A stretch of DNA of 64,000 nucleotides from Tepidimonas taiwanensis (GTDB lineage Bacteria > Pseudomonadota > Gammaproteobacteria > Burkholderiales > Burkholderiaceae_C), in NCBI RefSeq assembly GCF_020162115.1, contig NZ_CP083911.1:930001-994000 (forward strand), given 5' to 3'. This document shows positions 52,116 through 64,000 of the stretch, in pieces. The position numbers and the translations under genes were made by a program. Position 1 is the stretch's first letter. Every line of letters begins with the position of its first letter. Under the pieces are notes generated by a model that was given only the letters and a program-made list of their open reading frames with translations, had not been told where the DNA came from and did not search any database.

Positions 52116-52761
52116 AGCGCACGACCGCGTCCAGCCCCTCGCCAGTCTTCAAATTGGTCATGACCCACGGCCGGCGCTGCGCATCGGGGCGCATACGTGC
52201 GGTGTCGGCCGCCATCACGTCGAGGTTGGCCCCCACGTGCGGCGCGAGGTCGGTCTTGTTGATGACGAAGAGGTCGCTTTTCGTGATGCCGGGCCCCCCT
52301 TTGCGCGGGATTTTTTCGCCCGCGGCGACGTCGATAACGTAGATCGTCAGGTCCGACAGCTCGGGGCTGAAGGTGGCGGCCAGGTTGTCACCGCCGCTTT
52401 CCACGAACACGATGTCCGCATCCGGAAACTGGCGCAGCATGCGGTCGATGGCTTCGAGGTTGATCGAGCAGTCCTCCCGGATCGCCGTGTGGGGGCAGCC
52501 GCCGGTTTCCACACCGAGGATGCGCTCGGGCGGCAGCGCGCCGCTGGCGGTGAGGAGTCGCTGGTCCTCCTTGGTGTAGATGTCGTTGGTGATCGCCACG
52601 AGGTCCCAGCGGTCGCGCATGGCCTTGCACAGCATCTCCAGCAGCGTGGTTTTGCCGGAACCGACGGGGCCGCCGATGCCGACGCGCAGCGGCGGCAACC
52701 GCTTGGTGCGGCCCGGGATGTGGTGCAGGGCAGGGGCGGGATTCTGAAGGGTCGCGTTCAT
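52060..52761 (-). CDS. ureG: urease accessory GTPase
   Basis: A 233-residue SIMIBI-class GTPase that drives nickel insertion into urease. The P-loop is GIGGPVGSGKTTLLEML, the switch and metal site ETGGCPHTAIREDCS with the CPH ligand pair, then VFVESGGDNLAATFSPELSD and NKTDLAPHVGA. It is the last gene of ureAJBCEFG here and overlaps ureF by ATGA. Its 3' end overlaps xdhC on the other strand. Confidence 0.97.
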   Translation of the reverse strand: MNATLQNPAPALHHIPGRTKRLPPLRVGIGGPVGSGKTTLLEMLCKAMRDRWDLVAITNDIYTKEDQRLLTASGALPPERILGVETGGCPHTAIREDCSINLEAIDRMLRQFPDADIVFVESGGDNLAATFSPELSDLTIYVIDVAAGEKIPRKGGPGITKSDLFVINKTDLAPHVGANLDVMAADTARMRPDAQRRPWVMTNLKTGEGLDAVVRFIEERGLLTTPSSPPARP

Positions 52762-53453
52762 GAGCGAAACAGTCGGGAATACTGGGTTTCGTGCCGGCTG
52801 GACAACAGGGCCAGCCCGGGGGTAAACGCCTGCAACGCGAGAGGCGAGGGGTCGTCGGCGCGCCGCAGCGCCTCGGCCACCGCGTCGGGAATCTCCGCGA
52901 CCAGTCGGCGCAGGATCCGTTGTCCCGCGGCCTGGCCCAAGGGCACCGCCTTGATGGCGGCCTGCACCGCGTTTTCCGCCCAACCGAAAGCAAGCGCCGC
53001 TAGCGCCGCCTCCAGCGGGGTATCCGCCGGGGTCTGCAGGGCCAGCGCCATGCCCAGCGCGACGGGATGGGTGGGGGACGTCGGGTCGGGCCAGCAGGGG
53101 TGGGGCCGGGCACCCAGCGCTTCCAGCCACGCCCACACGCCGTGCCCGATCTGCTCGGTCTGCAGGCGCAGCTCGGCGCTCTCGCGGCTGTGGTGCACCC
53201 AATCGTCGAGCAACCGCAGTGCGGTGGCGTCACCCGAGCGCGCCGCCAAACAGGCACGCGCGATCACGGGCAATTCCGCGCGCGCCACACTCAGGTGCAG
53301 CTGATCGACGATCCAATCCCCTGCGGAGCGCTCGTCGTGCACCCACCCGTCGTCCACTGCGGCTTCCAGTCCCTCGGAGTAGGAGAACGCCCCCACGGGC
53401 AGTGCCGGTGAGGCCAACCACAAGAGAGGTAGCAGGGTGGCGGTGGGGGTCAT
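52758..53453 (-). CDS. ureF: urease accessory protein UreF
   Basis: A 231-residue helical protein, part of the UreDFG complex that activates urease. The family start ASPALPVGAFSYSEGLEAAV is clear, with a closing SRLFRS. It overlaps both ureE and ureG by ATGA. Confidence 0.93.
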   Translation of the reverse strand: MTPTATLLPLLWLASPALPVGAFSYSEGLEAAVDDGWVHDERSAGDWIVDQLHLSVARAELPVIARACLAARSGDATALRLLDDWVHHSRESAELRLQTEQIGHGVWAWLEALGARPHPCWPDPTSPTHPVALGMALALQTPADTPLEAALAALAFGWAENAVQAAIKAVPLGQAAGQRILRRLVAEIPDAVAEALRRADDPSPLALQAFTPGLALLSSRHETQYSRLFRS

Positions 53454-53974
53454 GCCGGGGATGCACCGTGGCCGTGCGGATGGACGTGTCCGTGCCCATC
53501 ATGGGCGTGGGCATGCCCATGGGCGGCGTAGGCACCGGCTTCGGGCTCGAACGGCTCGCGCGCCTCGGTCACGATCAGGTGCATCTGCCGCAGCAGATCG
53601 GCCAGCACATGGTCCGGCTCCAGCTTGAGGTGATCGGCGCGCACTTCCAATGGCACGTGACGGTTCCCCAGGTGGTAGGCGGCGCGCAGCAGATCGAGTG
53701 GCGTGCCGTGCTGCGGGCAAACGCTCACCCGCAGCACGGGCTGGGCGGCGGCCTGCACGCGCAGCAGCGTTCCGTCTTCGGTGACCAGGACGTCGCCCCC
53801 GCGCAACACGGTGCCCGGCGCCAAAAAGACACCGACGCGGCGGCCGAGCGAATCCTCGCAGTCGAAGCGGCTCTTTTGTCGCTGGTCCCAATCCAGGCTG
53901 AGCCACGCGCAGCGTTCCAGCAGCGGGCGCGCCAACCCTTGGCCTTGGGGGATCAGTCGGGCAGCGGTCAGCAT
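53450..53974 (-). CDS. ureE: urease accessory nickel metallochaperone
   Basis: A 174-residue nickel chaperone. The nickel site His lies in AYHLGNRHVPLEV, the protein ends in a His-rich tail (HGHAHAHDGHGHVHPHGHG) which can store extra nickel. The N-terminal peptide-binding domain is RCAWLSLDWDQRQKSRFDCED. It overlaps ureF by ATGA and follows ureC by 15 bases. Confidence 0.93.
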   Translation of the reverse strand: MLTAARLIPQGQGLARPLLERCAWLSLDWDQRQKSRFDCEDSLGRRVGVFLAPGTVLRGGDVLVTEDGTLLRVQAAAQPVLRVSVCPQHGTPLDLLRAAYHLGNRHVPLEVRADHLKLEPDHVLADLLRQMHLIVTEAREPFEPEAGAYAAHGHAHAHDGHGHVHPHGHGASPA

Positions 53975-53989
53975 GGCGGTATCGGCCCG

Positions 53990-55735
53990 TCAGAAGAGAA
54001 AATACCGTTGCGCCATCGGCAGGACCTGCGCGGGCTCACAGGTCAGGAGTTCGCCGTCCGCGCGCACCGCGTAGGTCTGCGGGTCGATCTCCAGCCGCGG
54101 TGCGTAATCATTGAGCACCATGTCGCGCTTGCCGATGGTGCGGCAGCCCTGCACCGTGACCAGTGGCTTGGCCAACCCATAGCGCGCGCCGACGCCCGCG
54201 GCCAGTGCGGCCTGCGACACAAAGGTCAGCGACGTCCGCGCGAGCGCGCCGCCATAGGCACCGAACATCGGACGGAAGTGCACCGGCTGCGGCGTGGGAA
54301 TCGAGGCGTTGGGGTCGCCCATCGCCGCGGCGATGATCATGCCCCCTTTGACGATGACGGCTGGCTTGACGCCAAAAAACGCCGGTTTCCACAGCACCAG
54401 ATCGGCCCACTTGCCCGGCTCGATCGAGCCGACGATGTGCGAGACGCCGTGCGCGATGGCCGGATTGATCGTGTACTTGGCGATGTAGCGCTTGACGCGA
54501 AAGTTGTCGTTACGCGATGCGTGCTCGACCCCCGGCGGACGGTTGGCCGGGGGCGCAAGCCAGCCACGCTGCACCTTCATTTTGTGCGCGGTCTGCCAAG
54601 TGCGGGTGATGACCTCGCCCACCCGTCCCATCGCCTGGCTGTCGCTGCTCATGATGCTGATTGCCCCGAGGTCGTGCAGGATGTCCTCGGCCGCGATCGT
54701 CTCGCGCCGGATGCGGCTCTCGGCAAAGGCGAGGTCCTCCGGGATGCTCGCGTCGAGATGGTGGCACACCATCAGCATGTCCACGTGCTCGTCGAGCGTG
54801 TTGACGGTGTACGGGCGCGTGGGGTTGGTGGAAGAGGGCAGGACGTTGGCCTCACCGACGATGCGCAGGATATCGGGCGCGTGGCCGCCGCCCGCCCCCT
54901 CGCAGTGGAACGCGTGGATGGTGCGCCCCTCGAAAGCGGCGATCGAGTCCTCGACACAGCCGCTTTCGTTGAGCGTGTCGGTGTGGATCGCCACCTGGGT
55001 GTCCGTCTCTTCGGCAACGGACAGGCAGGTGCGGATGGCGCCCGGGGTGCTGCCCCAGTCCTCGTGCAGCTTCATGCCGATGGCACCGGCGGCGATCTGC
55101 TCGTGCAAGGCGTCGGGGTGGCTGGCGTTGCCCTTGCCCAGAAACCCCAGGTTCACGGGCAGGCCATCGGCCGCCTGCAGCATGCGCGCGATATTCCACG
55201 GGCCCGGCGTGCAGGTGGTGGCGTTGGTGCCGGTGGCGGGGCCGGTGCCGCCGCCGGTCATCGTGGTGATGCCGGACATCAGCGCTTCTTCCACCTGCTG
55301 CGGGCAGATAAAGTGGATGTGGCTGTCGTATCCACCGGCGGTGACGATCATGCCTTCGCCCGCGAGAATTTCGGTGCCCGGGCCGATGACGATGTCGACA
55401 CCCGGCTGCACGTCCGGGTTGCCGGCCTTGCCGATGGCCGCGATGCGCCCGTCGCGCACGCCGATATCGGCTTTGACAATGCCCCAGTGGTCGATGATGA
55501 GCGCGTTGGTGATGACCAGGTCCATCGCCCCCTGCGCGCGGGTCCTCTGGCTCTGGCCCATGCCGTCGCGGATGGTCTTGCCACCACCGAACTTCACCTC
55601 CTCGCCATAGCCCCCGGCGCGCAGGGTGTAGTCGTCTTCGACCTCGACCCAGAGATCGGTGTCGGCGAGCCGCACCCGGTCACCCACGGTGGGGCCGAAC
55701 ATCTCGGCGTAGGCCCGGCGTGAGATTGTGCTCAT
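53990..55735 (-). CDS. ureC: urease alpha subunit
   Basis: A 581-residue catalytic subunit that hydrolyses urea to ammonia and carbamate at a di-nickel site. Nickel ligands lie in YDSHIHFICPQQVEEAL, the carbamylated lysine in GMKLHEDWG, and the flap His in MVCHHLDASIPEDLAF. It is a few residues longer than usual at GQSQRTRAQGAMDLVITNA. It overlaps the ureB stop by ATGA. Confidence 0.97.
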   Translation of the reverse strand: MSTISRRAYAEMFGPTVGDRVRLADTDLWVEVEDDYTLRAGGYGEEVKFGGGKTIRDGMGQSQRTRAQGAMDLVITNALIIDHWGIVKADIGVRDGRIAAIGKAGNPDVQPGVDIVIGPGTEILAGEGMIVTAGGYDSHIHFICPQQVEEALMSGITTMTGGGTGPATGTNATTCTPGPWNIARMLQAADGLPVNLGFLGKGNASHPDALHEQIAAGAIGMKLHEDWGSTPGAIRTCLSVAEETDTQVAIHTDTLNESGCVEDSIAAFEGRTIHAFHCEGAGGGHAPDILRIVGEANVLPSSTNPTRPYTVNTLDEHVDMLMVCHHLDASIPEDLAFAESRIRRETIAAEDILHDLGAISIMSSDSQAMGRVGEVITRTWQTAHKMKVQRGWLAPPANRPPGVEHASRNDNFRVKRYIAKYTINPAIAHGVSHIVGSIEPGKWADLVLWKPAFFGVKPAVIVKGGMIIAAAMGDPNASIPTPQPVHFRPMFGAYGGALARTSLTFVSQAALAAGVGARYGLAKPLVTVQGCRTIGKRDMVLNDYAPRLEIDPQTYAVRADGELLTCEPAQVLPMAQRYFLF

Positions 55736-56067
55736 GATGCCTCCTTGGCGTCAGCGCCGGAATCCAGCGGCCCCTGGACCTCTCCCCGAAAACCCCAGAC
55801 GACGCGTTGGCCGCCAAACGGCACGAGCGTGACGGTGCGCTGCTGGCCCGGTTCGAAGCGGATCGCGGTTCCGGAGGCGATGTGCAGGCGCATTCCGCGT
55901 GCGGCCGCTCGGTCGAACGCGAGCGCCGGGTTCGTCTCGGCAAAGTGGTAGTGCGAGCCGACCTGGATGGGGCGGTCGCCGGTGTTGCGCACGACCAAGG
56001 TTAGCGTGGCGCGCCCGGGATTGAGCGTCAGGTCGCCCCCGGCTGTCACGATTTCGCCTGGGATCAT
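55732..56067 (-). CDS. ureB: urease beta subunit
   Basis: A 111-residue structural subunit (MIPGEIVTAGGDLTLN, then RNTGDRPIQVGSHYHFAETN and GTAIRFEPGQQRTVTLVPFGG). It separates from ureA by ureJ and overlaps ureC by ATGA. Confidence 0.96.
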   Translation of the reverse strand: MIPGEIVTAGGDLTLNPGRATLTLVVRNTGDRPIQVGSHYHFAETNPALAFDRAAARGMRLHIASGTAIRFEPGQQRTVTLVPFGGQRVVWGFRGEVQGPLDSGADAKEAS

Positions 56068-56083
56068 GGCACGTGCCCCCGTG

Positions 56084-56716
56084 TCAGGCGAGTCGCCCCA
56101 TCAGCACCAGCCCGGCGAGCCCCGTTGCGCCACCGGCAGCGGCCAGCAGCCAACGCGCGCGGGCGGCCGCCCAGCGTCGCAGCGACAGCCCCGCCGTGAC
56201 GCCGCTCATGTGCAGGGCCAGCGTCGTGAGCAGAAAGCCGGCCGCGTATCCGGCAAAGCCGCTTTCCGGCGTTTCCGCGCCGTGCGCCAGCCCGTGCAGC
56301 GCCGCGCCGGCGGCGATCAACCCCATCCCCAACGGAACGGGCCAGCGGCGCTGCGCCGCCATCAACATCAGCCCGAACACCACGACGGACAGCGCCACCG
56401 CGTGTTCCAGCCAGCCGGGCACCCCCACGCTCCATCCGGTGATGGCACCGATGATGAGCGCGAGCATGAACGCTGCCGGCCCCCACCAGGCCCGCTGTGG
56501 CGGCAGCGCAAAGACGGACCATGTGCCCACCGCGATCATCGCGAGCATGTGATCCAGGCCGAAGGGATGAACGAGCCCCTCGAACCAGCTCGAGGTCCCG
56601 TGCCCGGTGTGGGCGTATCCGGGTATGGCCGCGAGCCCCAAGAGCAGCGCTGTCACGCGGGTCGTCGGCGGCCGCCGCACCGATCGGCGCGACGGGTGGG
56701 TGTGGTCTTCTGGCAT
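56084..56716 (-). CDS. ureJ: HupE/UreJ family nickel transporter
   Basis: A 210-residue membrane protein of about six helices. The nickel signature HPFGLDHMLAMIAVGTWS is present, with TGHGTSSWFEGLV and the later HGLAHGAETPESGFAGYAAGF. It probably brings nickel for urease. It sits inside the urease structural genes, 24 bases after ureA and 16 bases before ureB. Confidence 0.92.
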   Translation of the reverse strand: MPEDHTHPSRRSVRRPPTTRVTALLLGLAAIPGYAHTGHGTSSWFEGLVHPFGLDHMLAMIAVGTWSVFALPPQRAWWGPAAFMLALIIGAITGWSVGVPGWLEHAVALSVVVFGLMLMAAQRRWPVPLGMGLIAAGAALHGLAHGAETPESGFAGYAAGFLLTTLALHMSGVTAGLSLRRWAAARARWLLAAAGGATGLAGLVLMGRLA

Positions 56717-56740
56717 GTTGTTCTCTCTCTCGTGGTTGGG

Positions 56741-57043
56741 TTACGCAATCGGTTGGTGCACGGTCACCAATTTGGTGCCGTCGGGGAAGGTGGCCTCCAC
56801 CTGGATTTCCGGGATCATCTCGGGCACACCCTCCATCACGTCGTCGCGCGTCAGGACCTCGCGCCCCAGTGCCATCAGTTCGGCGACGGTGCGCCCGTCG
56901 CGCGCGCCTTCGAGCACCGCGGCACTGATCAGCGCCACCGCCTCGGGATGATTGAGCTTGAGACCACGGGCGCGACGCCGCTCGGCCAACAGCGCCGCCG
57001 TGAAGATCAGCAGTTTGTCTTTTTCGCGGGGGGTGAGGTCCAT
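56741..57043 (-). CDS. ureA: urease gamma subunit
   Basis: A 100-residue structural subunit (MDLTPREKDKLLIFTAAL, then LKLNHPEAVALISAAVLEGARDG and VEATFPDGTKLVTVHQPI). First gene of the urease operon in this window, divergent from the transporter-kinase gene; the 70 bases between them must hold both promoters. Confidence 0.96.
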   Translation of the reverse strand: MDLTPREKDKLLIFTAALLAERRRARGLKLNHPEAVALISAAVLEGARDGRTVAELMALGREVLTRDDVMEGVPEMIPEIQVEATFPDGTKLVTVHQPIA

Positions 57044-57113
57044 GCAGGAATTGAAGCAAGCGGCATGCCAAAGAGGGCGCGCCCGATGGCATGGAATCTG
57101 CTGAAACGCCCGC

Positions 57114-60613
<3,500 letters not shown>

Positions 60614-60617
<4 letters not shown>

Positions 60618-61627
60618 CCGCGGCAGAGGCATCGGAGGTCATTCGGGGGACGGGCTTCTCATCCGGGGCAGTGGTGCTGTTGGTCGACGACCAGCCGCAC
60701 AGCGTGTCTGCCCTGCACGATGTGCTGGACGAGGCGGGTTTCACCGTTTTGGTGGCGCTGGACGGGGGGACGGCGCTGCAGCGCGCGCGGGAGGCGCTGC
60801 CGGACGCGATCCTGCTCGATGCCGTGATGCCCGGGATGGATGGTTTCGAGGTCGCGCGGCGTCTGCAGGCAGACCCACGTACCCAGGGGGTGCCCATCAT
60901 TTTTATGACCGGCTTGAACGAGACCGAGGACGTGGAGCGCGCCTTTGCCGTGGGCGGCGTGGACTACGTCACCAAGCCAGTCCGACCCCGTGAGGTGTTG
61001 GCGCGGCTGAATGCCCACCGGCGGTTGGCCCGGCAAGTGCGCTGGGGCCAGCGGCAGGACGGGCTGGCGCGGCAGGCGCTGGACGCGTTCGGTCTGGCGA
61101 CCCTGGTGCTGCGCGGTGCCGAGGGCAAGCTGTTGTGGCAGACACCTCTGGCCCGTGCGTTGCTGGTGCAGTACGCCGGGGGAGACGGTGTCCACACTCC
61201 GGCACCCGTGCGCCGTTGGTGGCAGGCAGGGTTGTCGTTGGCGCAACGCGGTGAGGAGCCACCACCACTCGTCTTGCGCGCGGGGGCCGATCAACTCGTG
61301 TTGCGCGTGCACCGTCGCATCGGCGATCTGGACGACGAGCAGAGCGCAACGGGGACGAGGGACGCGGGGGACTGGCTGATCGTTTTGGAGGAGCGGCGTG
61401 AGAGTCTCGCGATGGCGCGGCTGGCCGAGGCGTTCGGCCTGACCGTCCGCGAGGCCGAGGTGCTGTATTGGGTGGCGCAGGGCAAGATCAACCGTGACAT
61501 CGGAGCCATCGTCGGTGCCAGCCCGGCGACCGTCAAAAAGCACTTGGAACGCATTTTGGCCAAGCTCGGCGTCGAGACGCGGACGGCCGCAGCGGCCATG
61601 GCGCTGCAGCGTCTGCGGGCTCCGTGA
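60614..61627 (+). CDS. response regulator, receiver plus LuxR-type DNA-binding domain
   Basis: A 337-residue regulator. The receiver (VVLLVDDQPHSVSALHDVL, Asp69 in LLDAVMPGMDG, Lys in YVTKPVRPREVLA) is joined by a middle domain of about 130 residues (GLATLVLRGAEGKLLWQT) that I do not recognise, to a LuxR helix-turn-helix (LTVREAEVLYWVAQGKINRDIG, then GASPATVKKHLERILAKLG). Its ATG overlaps the kinase stop, so it is the likely output of the transporter-kinase, through its own receiver. Two perfect palindromes follow just after it and before urtA. Confidence 0.92.
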
Positions 61628-61635
61628 CGCGCGCC

Positions 61636-61653
61636 GTACGCCATCTGGCGTAC
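61636..61653 (+). promoter_or_regulatory. palindromic site 1 upstream of urtA
   Basis: GTACGCCA-TC-TGGCGTAC is a perfect 8+8 inverted repeat with a 2-base spacer, no T run after it. Candidate binding site for a dimeric regulator, such as the LuxR-type protein encoded just upstream. Confidence 0.6.
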
Positions 61654-61662
61654 AGACAGGGC

Positions 61663-61680
61663 CCTAGGGTCAACCCTAGG
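61663..61680 (+). promoter_or_regulatory. palindromic site 2 upstream of urtA
   Basis: CCTAGGGT-CA-ACCCTAGG is a second perfect 8+8 inverted repeat with the same 2-base spacer, nine bases after site 1. CTAG is rare in such genomes, which makes chance less likely. It lies 70 bases before the urtA ATG. Confidence 0.65.
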
Positions 61681-61749
61681 ATGCAGATGTGGTCGCCGGA
61701 TCCGTGATGCGAGCCGGTCCCTTCCTCTCCAACGTCCAGGAGTCTTGCC

Positions 61750-63015
61750 ATGAAACGCCGTGAATCGCTCCAGCTGCTGTCCGCTGCCGCCCTGTCGACC
61801 CTGCCGATATTTTCCGTGCGCGCACAAAACGCCCCGATCAAGGTGGGGGTGCTGCACAGCCTCTCGGGCACGATGGCCATTTCCGAGACGGTGCTCAAGG
61901 ACATTGCGCTGATGACGTTCGATGAGATCAACGCCGCCGGTGGTGTGATGGGACGCCGTATCGAGCCGGTCGTCGTCGACCCGGCGTCGAACTGGCCGCT
62001 GTTTGCCGAGAAGGCGCGGCAGCTCATCACCCAAGATAAGGTGGCCGCCGTATTCGGTTGCTGGACCAGTGTGTCGCGCAAGTCGGTGCTGCCGGTCTTC
62101 GAGGAGCTCAACAGCCTGCTGTTCTACCCCGTTCAGTACGAGGGCGAAGAGCTCAGCAAAAACGTCTTCTACACCGGTGCCGCGCCCAACCAACAGGCCA
62201 TTCCTGCCGTGGAATACCTGATGAGCAAAGACGGTGGCGGGGCCAAGCGCTTTGTGTTGCTGGGCACGGACTATGTTTATCCGCGTACCACGAACAAGAT
62301 CCTGCGCGCGTTCCTCAAGTCCAAAGGCATTCCCGAATCCGACATCATGGAGGAATACACGCCGTTTGGCCACAGCGACTACCAAAGCATCATCGCCAAA
62401 ATCAAAAAATTTGCCAGCGAGGGCAAGAAGACGGCGGTGGTGTCCACGATCAACGGTGACTCCAATGTGCCGTTCTACAAGGAACTGGGCAACCAGGGCC
62501 TCAAAGCCACCGATGTGCCGGTCGTGGCATTTTCCGTGGGCGAGGAGGAGTTGCGTGGTGTCGACACCAAGCCGCTGGTGGGCCATCTGGCGGCGTGGAA
62601 CTATTTCATGTCGATCAAAAACCCGGCCAACGATGCCTTCATCCAAAAGTGGGCCGCCTACGCCAAAGCCAAAAACATCCCCGGCCACAAAGACAAGCCA
62701 TTGACCAACGATCCGATGGAGGCCACCTACATCGGCATCCACATGTGGAAGCAGGCGGTGGAGAAGGCCAAGAGCACGGAGACCGACAAAGTCATTGCCG
62801 CGATGGCGGGACAGACCTTCCAGGCCCCGTGCGGCTTCGTCGTGAAGATGGACGAACGCAACCACCACCTGCACAAGCCAGTATTTATCGGGGAGGTGCG
62901 GGCGGACGGGCAGTTCAACGTGGTCTGGAAGACCAAGGGGCCGATCCGCGCCCAGCCGTGGAGTCCGTTCATTCCGGGCAACGAGAAGAAAAAGGACGTT
63001 CCGGAGAAAGCGTGA
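61750..63015 (+). CDS. urtA: urea ABC transporter substrate-binding protein
   Basis: A 421-residue periplasmic urea receptor. A twin-arginine-like signal (KRRESLQLLSAAALS) precedes IKVGVLHSLSGTMAISETVLKD, DEINAAGGVMGRRIEP and YPVQYEGEELSKNVFYTGAAPNQ, all typical of UrtA/AmiC-related receptors. It would deliver external urea to UrtBC. It follows two palindromic sites and the regulator gene. Confidence 0.96.
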   Translation: MKRRESLQLLSAAALSTLPIFSVRAQNAPIKVGVLHSLSGTMAISETVLKDIALMTFDEINAAGGVMGRRIEPVVVDPASNWPLFAEKARQLITQDKVAAVFGCWTSVSRKSVLPVFEELNSLLFYPVQYEGEELSKNVFYTGAAPNQQAIPAVEYLMSKDGGGAKRFVLLGTDYVYPRTTNKILRAFLKSKGIPESDIMEEYTPFGHSDYQSIIAKIKKFASEGKKTAVVSTINGDSNVPFYKELGNQGLKATDVPVVAFSVGEEELRGVDTKPLVGHLAAWNYFMSIKNPANDAFIQKWAAYAKAKNIPGHKDKPLTNDPMEATYIGIHMWKQAVEKAKSTETDKVIAAMAGQTFQAPCGFVVKMDERNHHLHKPVFIGEVRADGQFNVVWKTKGPIRAQPWSPFIPGNEKKKDVPEKA

Positions 63016-63053
63016 CGGTCAACGACGGCCGGCACTACAGGGCCTGCACGATC

Positions 63054-64000
63054 ATGGCAACTCGCAATCGACATGGAATCCCCGTACCGGCTTGGCTCGG
63101 GGCTGCGCTGCTGCTGGCCAGCCTGCTGCTGACCCGCGCCGCGTGGGCCCTGACGCCCGAGGACGCGCGTGCCGCGGTCGAGGGGGGCATCGGCGATCGC
63201 GTGGAGGTCGTGCAACGGCTCGTCGCATCCGGCGACCCTGCGGCGGCGCGGCTGCTGCGCGCGCTGGCGCAGGGTGCCGTGCGCTTCAACGCCCTGGGGG
63301 TCTACGTGGTCGACGACACGGGGGCGCGCGATGCGGTGACGGGGCAGTCAGTTACCGTGCCCCCTGATGCCGAAGACGCGCTCGTCAACAACCGCCTGCG
63401 CGGTGTATTGGAAACGGCGCTGGCGGCGTTGGACCTGATCGAGGGTGCTGATCCCGCGCGCCAGCGTGAGGCAGCACGGCTGCTGCGCAGTGCGGCCGTC
63501 GATGACGCTGACGCGGCCCTGCTGGCGCTGTTGCAGCGGGTGGATGCGGCGTTGGCGAACCGCACCGTCGATGCCAGCACCCGTCGCGCTTTGGATGAGG
63601 CCTTGGCGGCCGCTGGGTTGGCATCGGAAGAGCCCAGCGAGCGGCAGCGCGCTGCCAAGCTGCTGGCGCGGTCAGCGGAGCCCGCCATTCGCCCCCTGAT
63701 CGAGCGTCGCCTGGCTGAGGAGTCGGACCCGGCTGTGCGCGCGGCGCTGCAGCACGCGCTGGCAGCCGTCGAGCGGCGTCAAGCCCTGACCGCCGCCGCA
63801 GGACAGTTGTTTGCGGGGTTGAGCCTGGGCTCGATTCTGTTGCTCGCGGCACTGGGGTTGGCGATCACGTATGGGCTCATGGGCGTCATCAACATGGCCC
63901 ATGGGGAAATGATCATGATCGGTGCCTACGCGACCTATGCGGTACAGGTGGCTTTTCAGCGCTGGTGGCCGCAGGCACTGGAGTATTACGTCCTGGCTGC
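63054..64000 (+). CDS. urtB: urea ABC transporter permease, N-terminal part
   Basis: The gene runs off the right edge after 315 codons. A signal anchor (WLGAALLLASLLLTRAAWA) leads to a long helical periplasmic domain of about 230 residues typical of UrtB, then the permease starts with LGLAITYGLMGVINMAHGEMIMIGAYATY. The ATG at 63054 is the only start that gives the signal peptide. UrtC, D and E should follow outside the window. Confidence 0.9.
   Translation, partial: MATRNRHGIPVPAWLGAALLLASLLLTRAAWALTPEDARAAVEGGIGDRVEVVQRLVASGDPAAARLLRALAQGAVRFNALGVYVVDDTGARDAVTGQSVTVPPDAEDALVNNRLRGVLETALAALDLIEGADPARQREAARLLRSAAVDDADAALLALLQRVDAALANRTVDASTRRALDEALAAAGLASEEPSERQRAAKLLARSAEPAIRPLIERRLAEESDPAVRAALQHALAAVERRQALTAAAGQLFAGLSLGSILLLAALGLAITYGLMGVINMAHGEMIMIGAYATYAVQVAFQRWWPQALEYYVLA

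Noticed and set aside
61636..61680. The two palindromes as a transcription terminator of the regulator gene
   Set aside because: Neither is followed by a T run, and both have the short 2-base centre of protein-binding sites.

Overview
This is a 64 kb stretch of a high-GC betaproteobacterial chromosome. Gene content and order suggest Burkholderiales of the Comamonadaceae type, perhaps a moderately thermophilic relative such as Tepidimonas; the genus is an inference from gene content, not from a comparison. Most genes are packed core metabolism with 1-4 base stop/start overlaps, broken by a few accessory stretches.

Layout. 1-4.7 kb: branched-chain amino acid synthesis (ilvB end, ilvH, ilvC), pssA, then leuA behind a leucine-rich leader peptide and an attenuator hairpin. 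4.9-10.5 kb: a penicillin-binding-type peptidase, an IclR regulator, an nth-aat-bpt operon and an aminotransferase. 10.7-23.2 kb is the accessory region: a PcfJ-like/HIRAN protein facing a WYL regulator, a cobalamin riboswitch ahead of a double hotdog thioesterase and a GNAT protein, two unknown membrane proteins, a decayed ParD/ParE pair, a single-chain type IIG restriction-modification enzyme, and an AAA ATPase with a PD-(D/E)XK nuclease. 23.2-30.1 kb: a disulfide oxidoreductase, trpB2, serB, a YitT protein and mfd. 30.2-33.8 kb: an RsbQ-like hydrolase translationally overlapping a PAS-GGDEF diguanylate cyclase that is split by an intact insertion sequence (1632 bp, 6-bp target duplication). 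33.8-42.7 kb: a fused ispDF, an OmpR/EnvZ pair, a SIMPL protein, a 3-hydroxybutyrate dehydrogenase, a hydrolase, relA and tRNA-Val. 42.9-45.5 kb: dnaB carrying a 424-residue intein with a LAGLIDADG endonuclease.

45.9-64 kb is a nitrogen-scavenging region. Purine-ring degradation genes (uraH, xdhC, puuE, a fused uraD/allantoate amidohydrolase, an M20 peptidase and a GntR regulator) lie beside a urease operon (ureA-ureJ-ureB-ureC-ureE-ureF-ureG). Divergent from the urease operon is an NCS1-transporter/hybrid histidine kinase overlapping a LuxR-type response regulator, followed by two perfect palindromes and then urea ABC transporter genes urtA and urtB. Ring opening of ureides would release urea, urease would split it to ammonia, Urt would import external urea, and the transporter-kinase pair is well placed to sense urea or a purine product and control the set.

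The strongest leads are the transporter-kinase system and its candidate operators, the intein in dnaB, the insertion-split cyclase, the cobalamin riboswitch on an unexpected target, the leuA attenuator, and a small family of interspersed repeats at 35.1, 37.4 and 38.3 kb.
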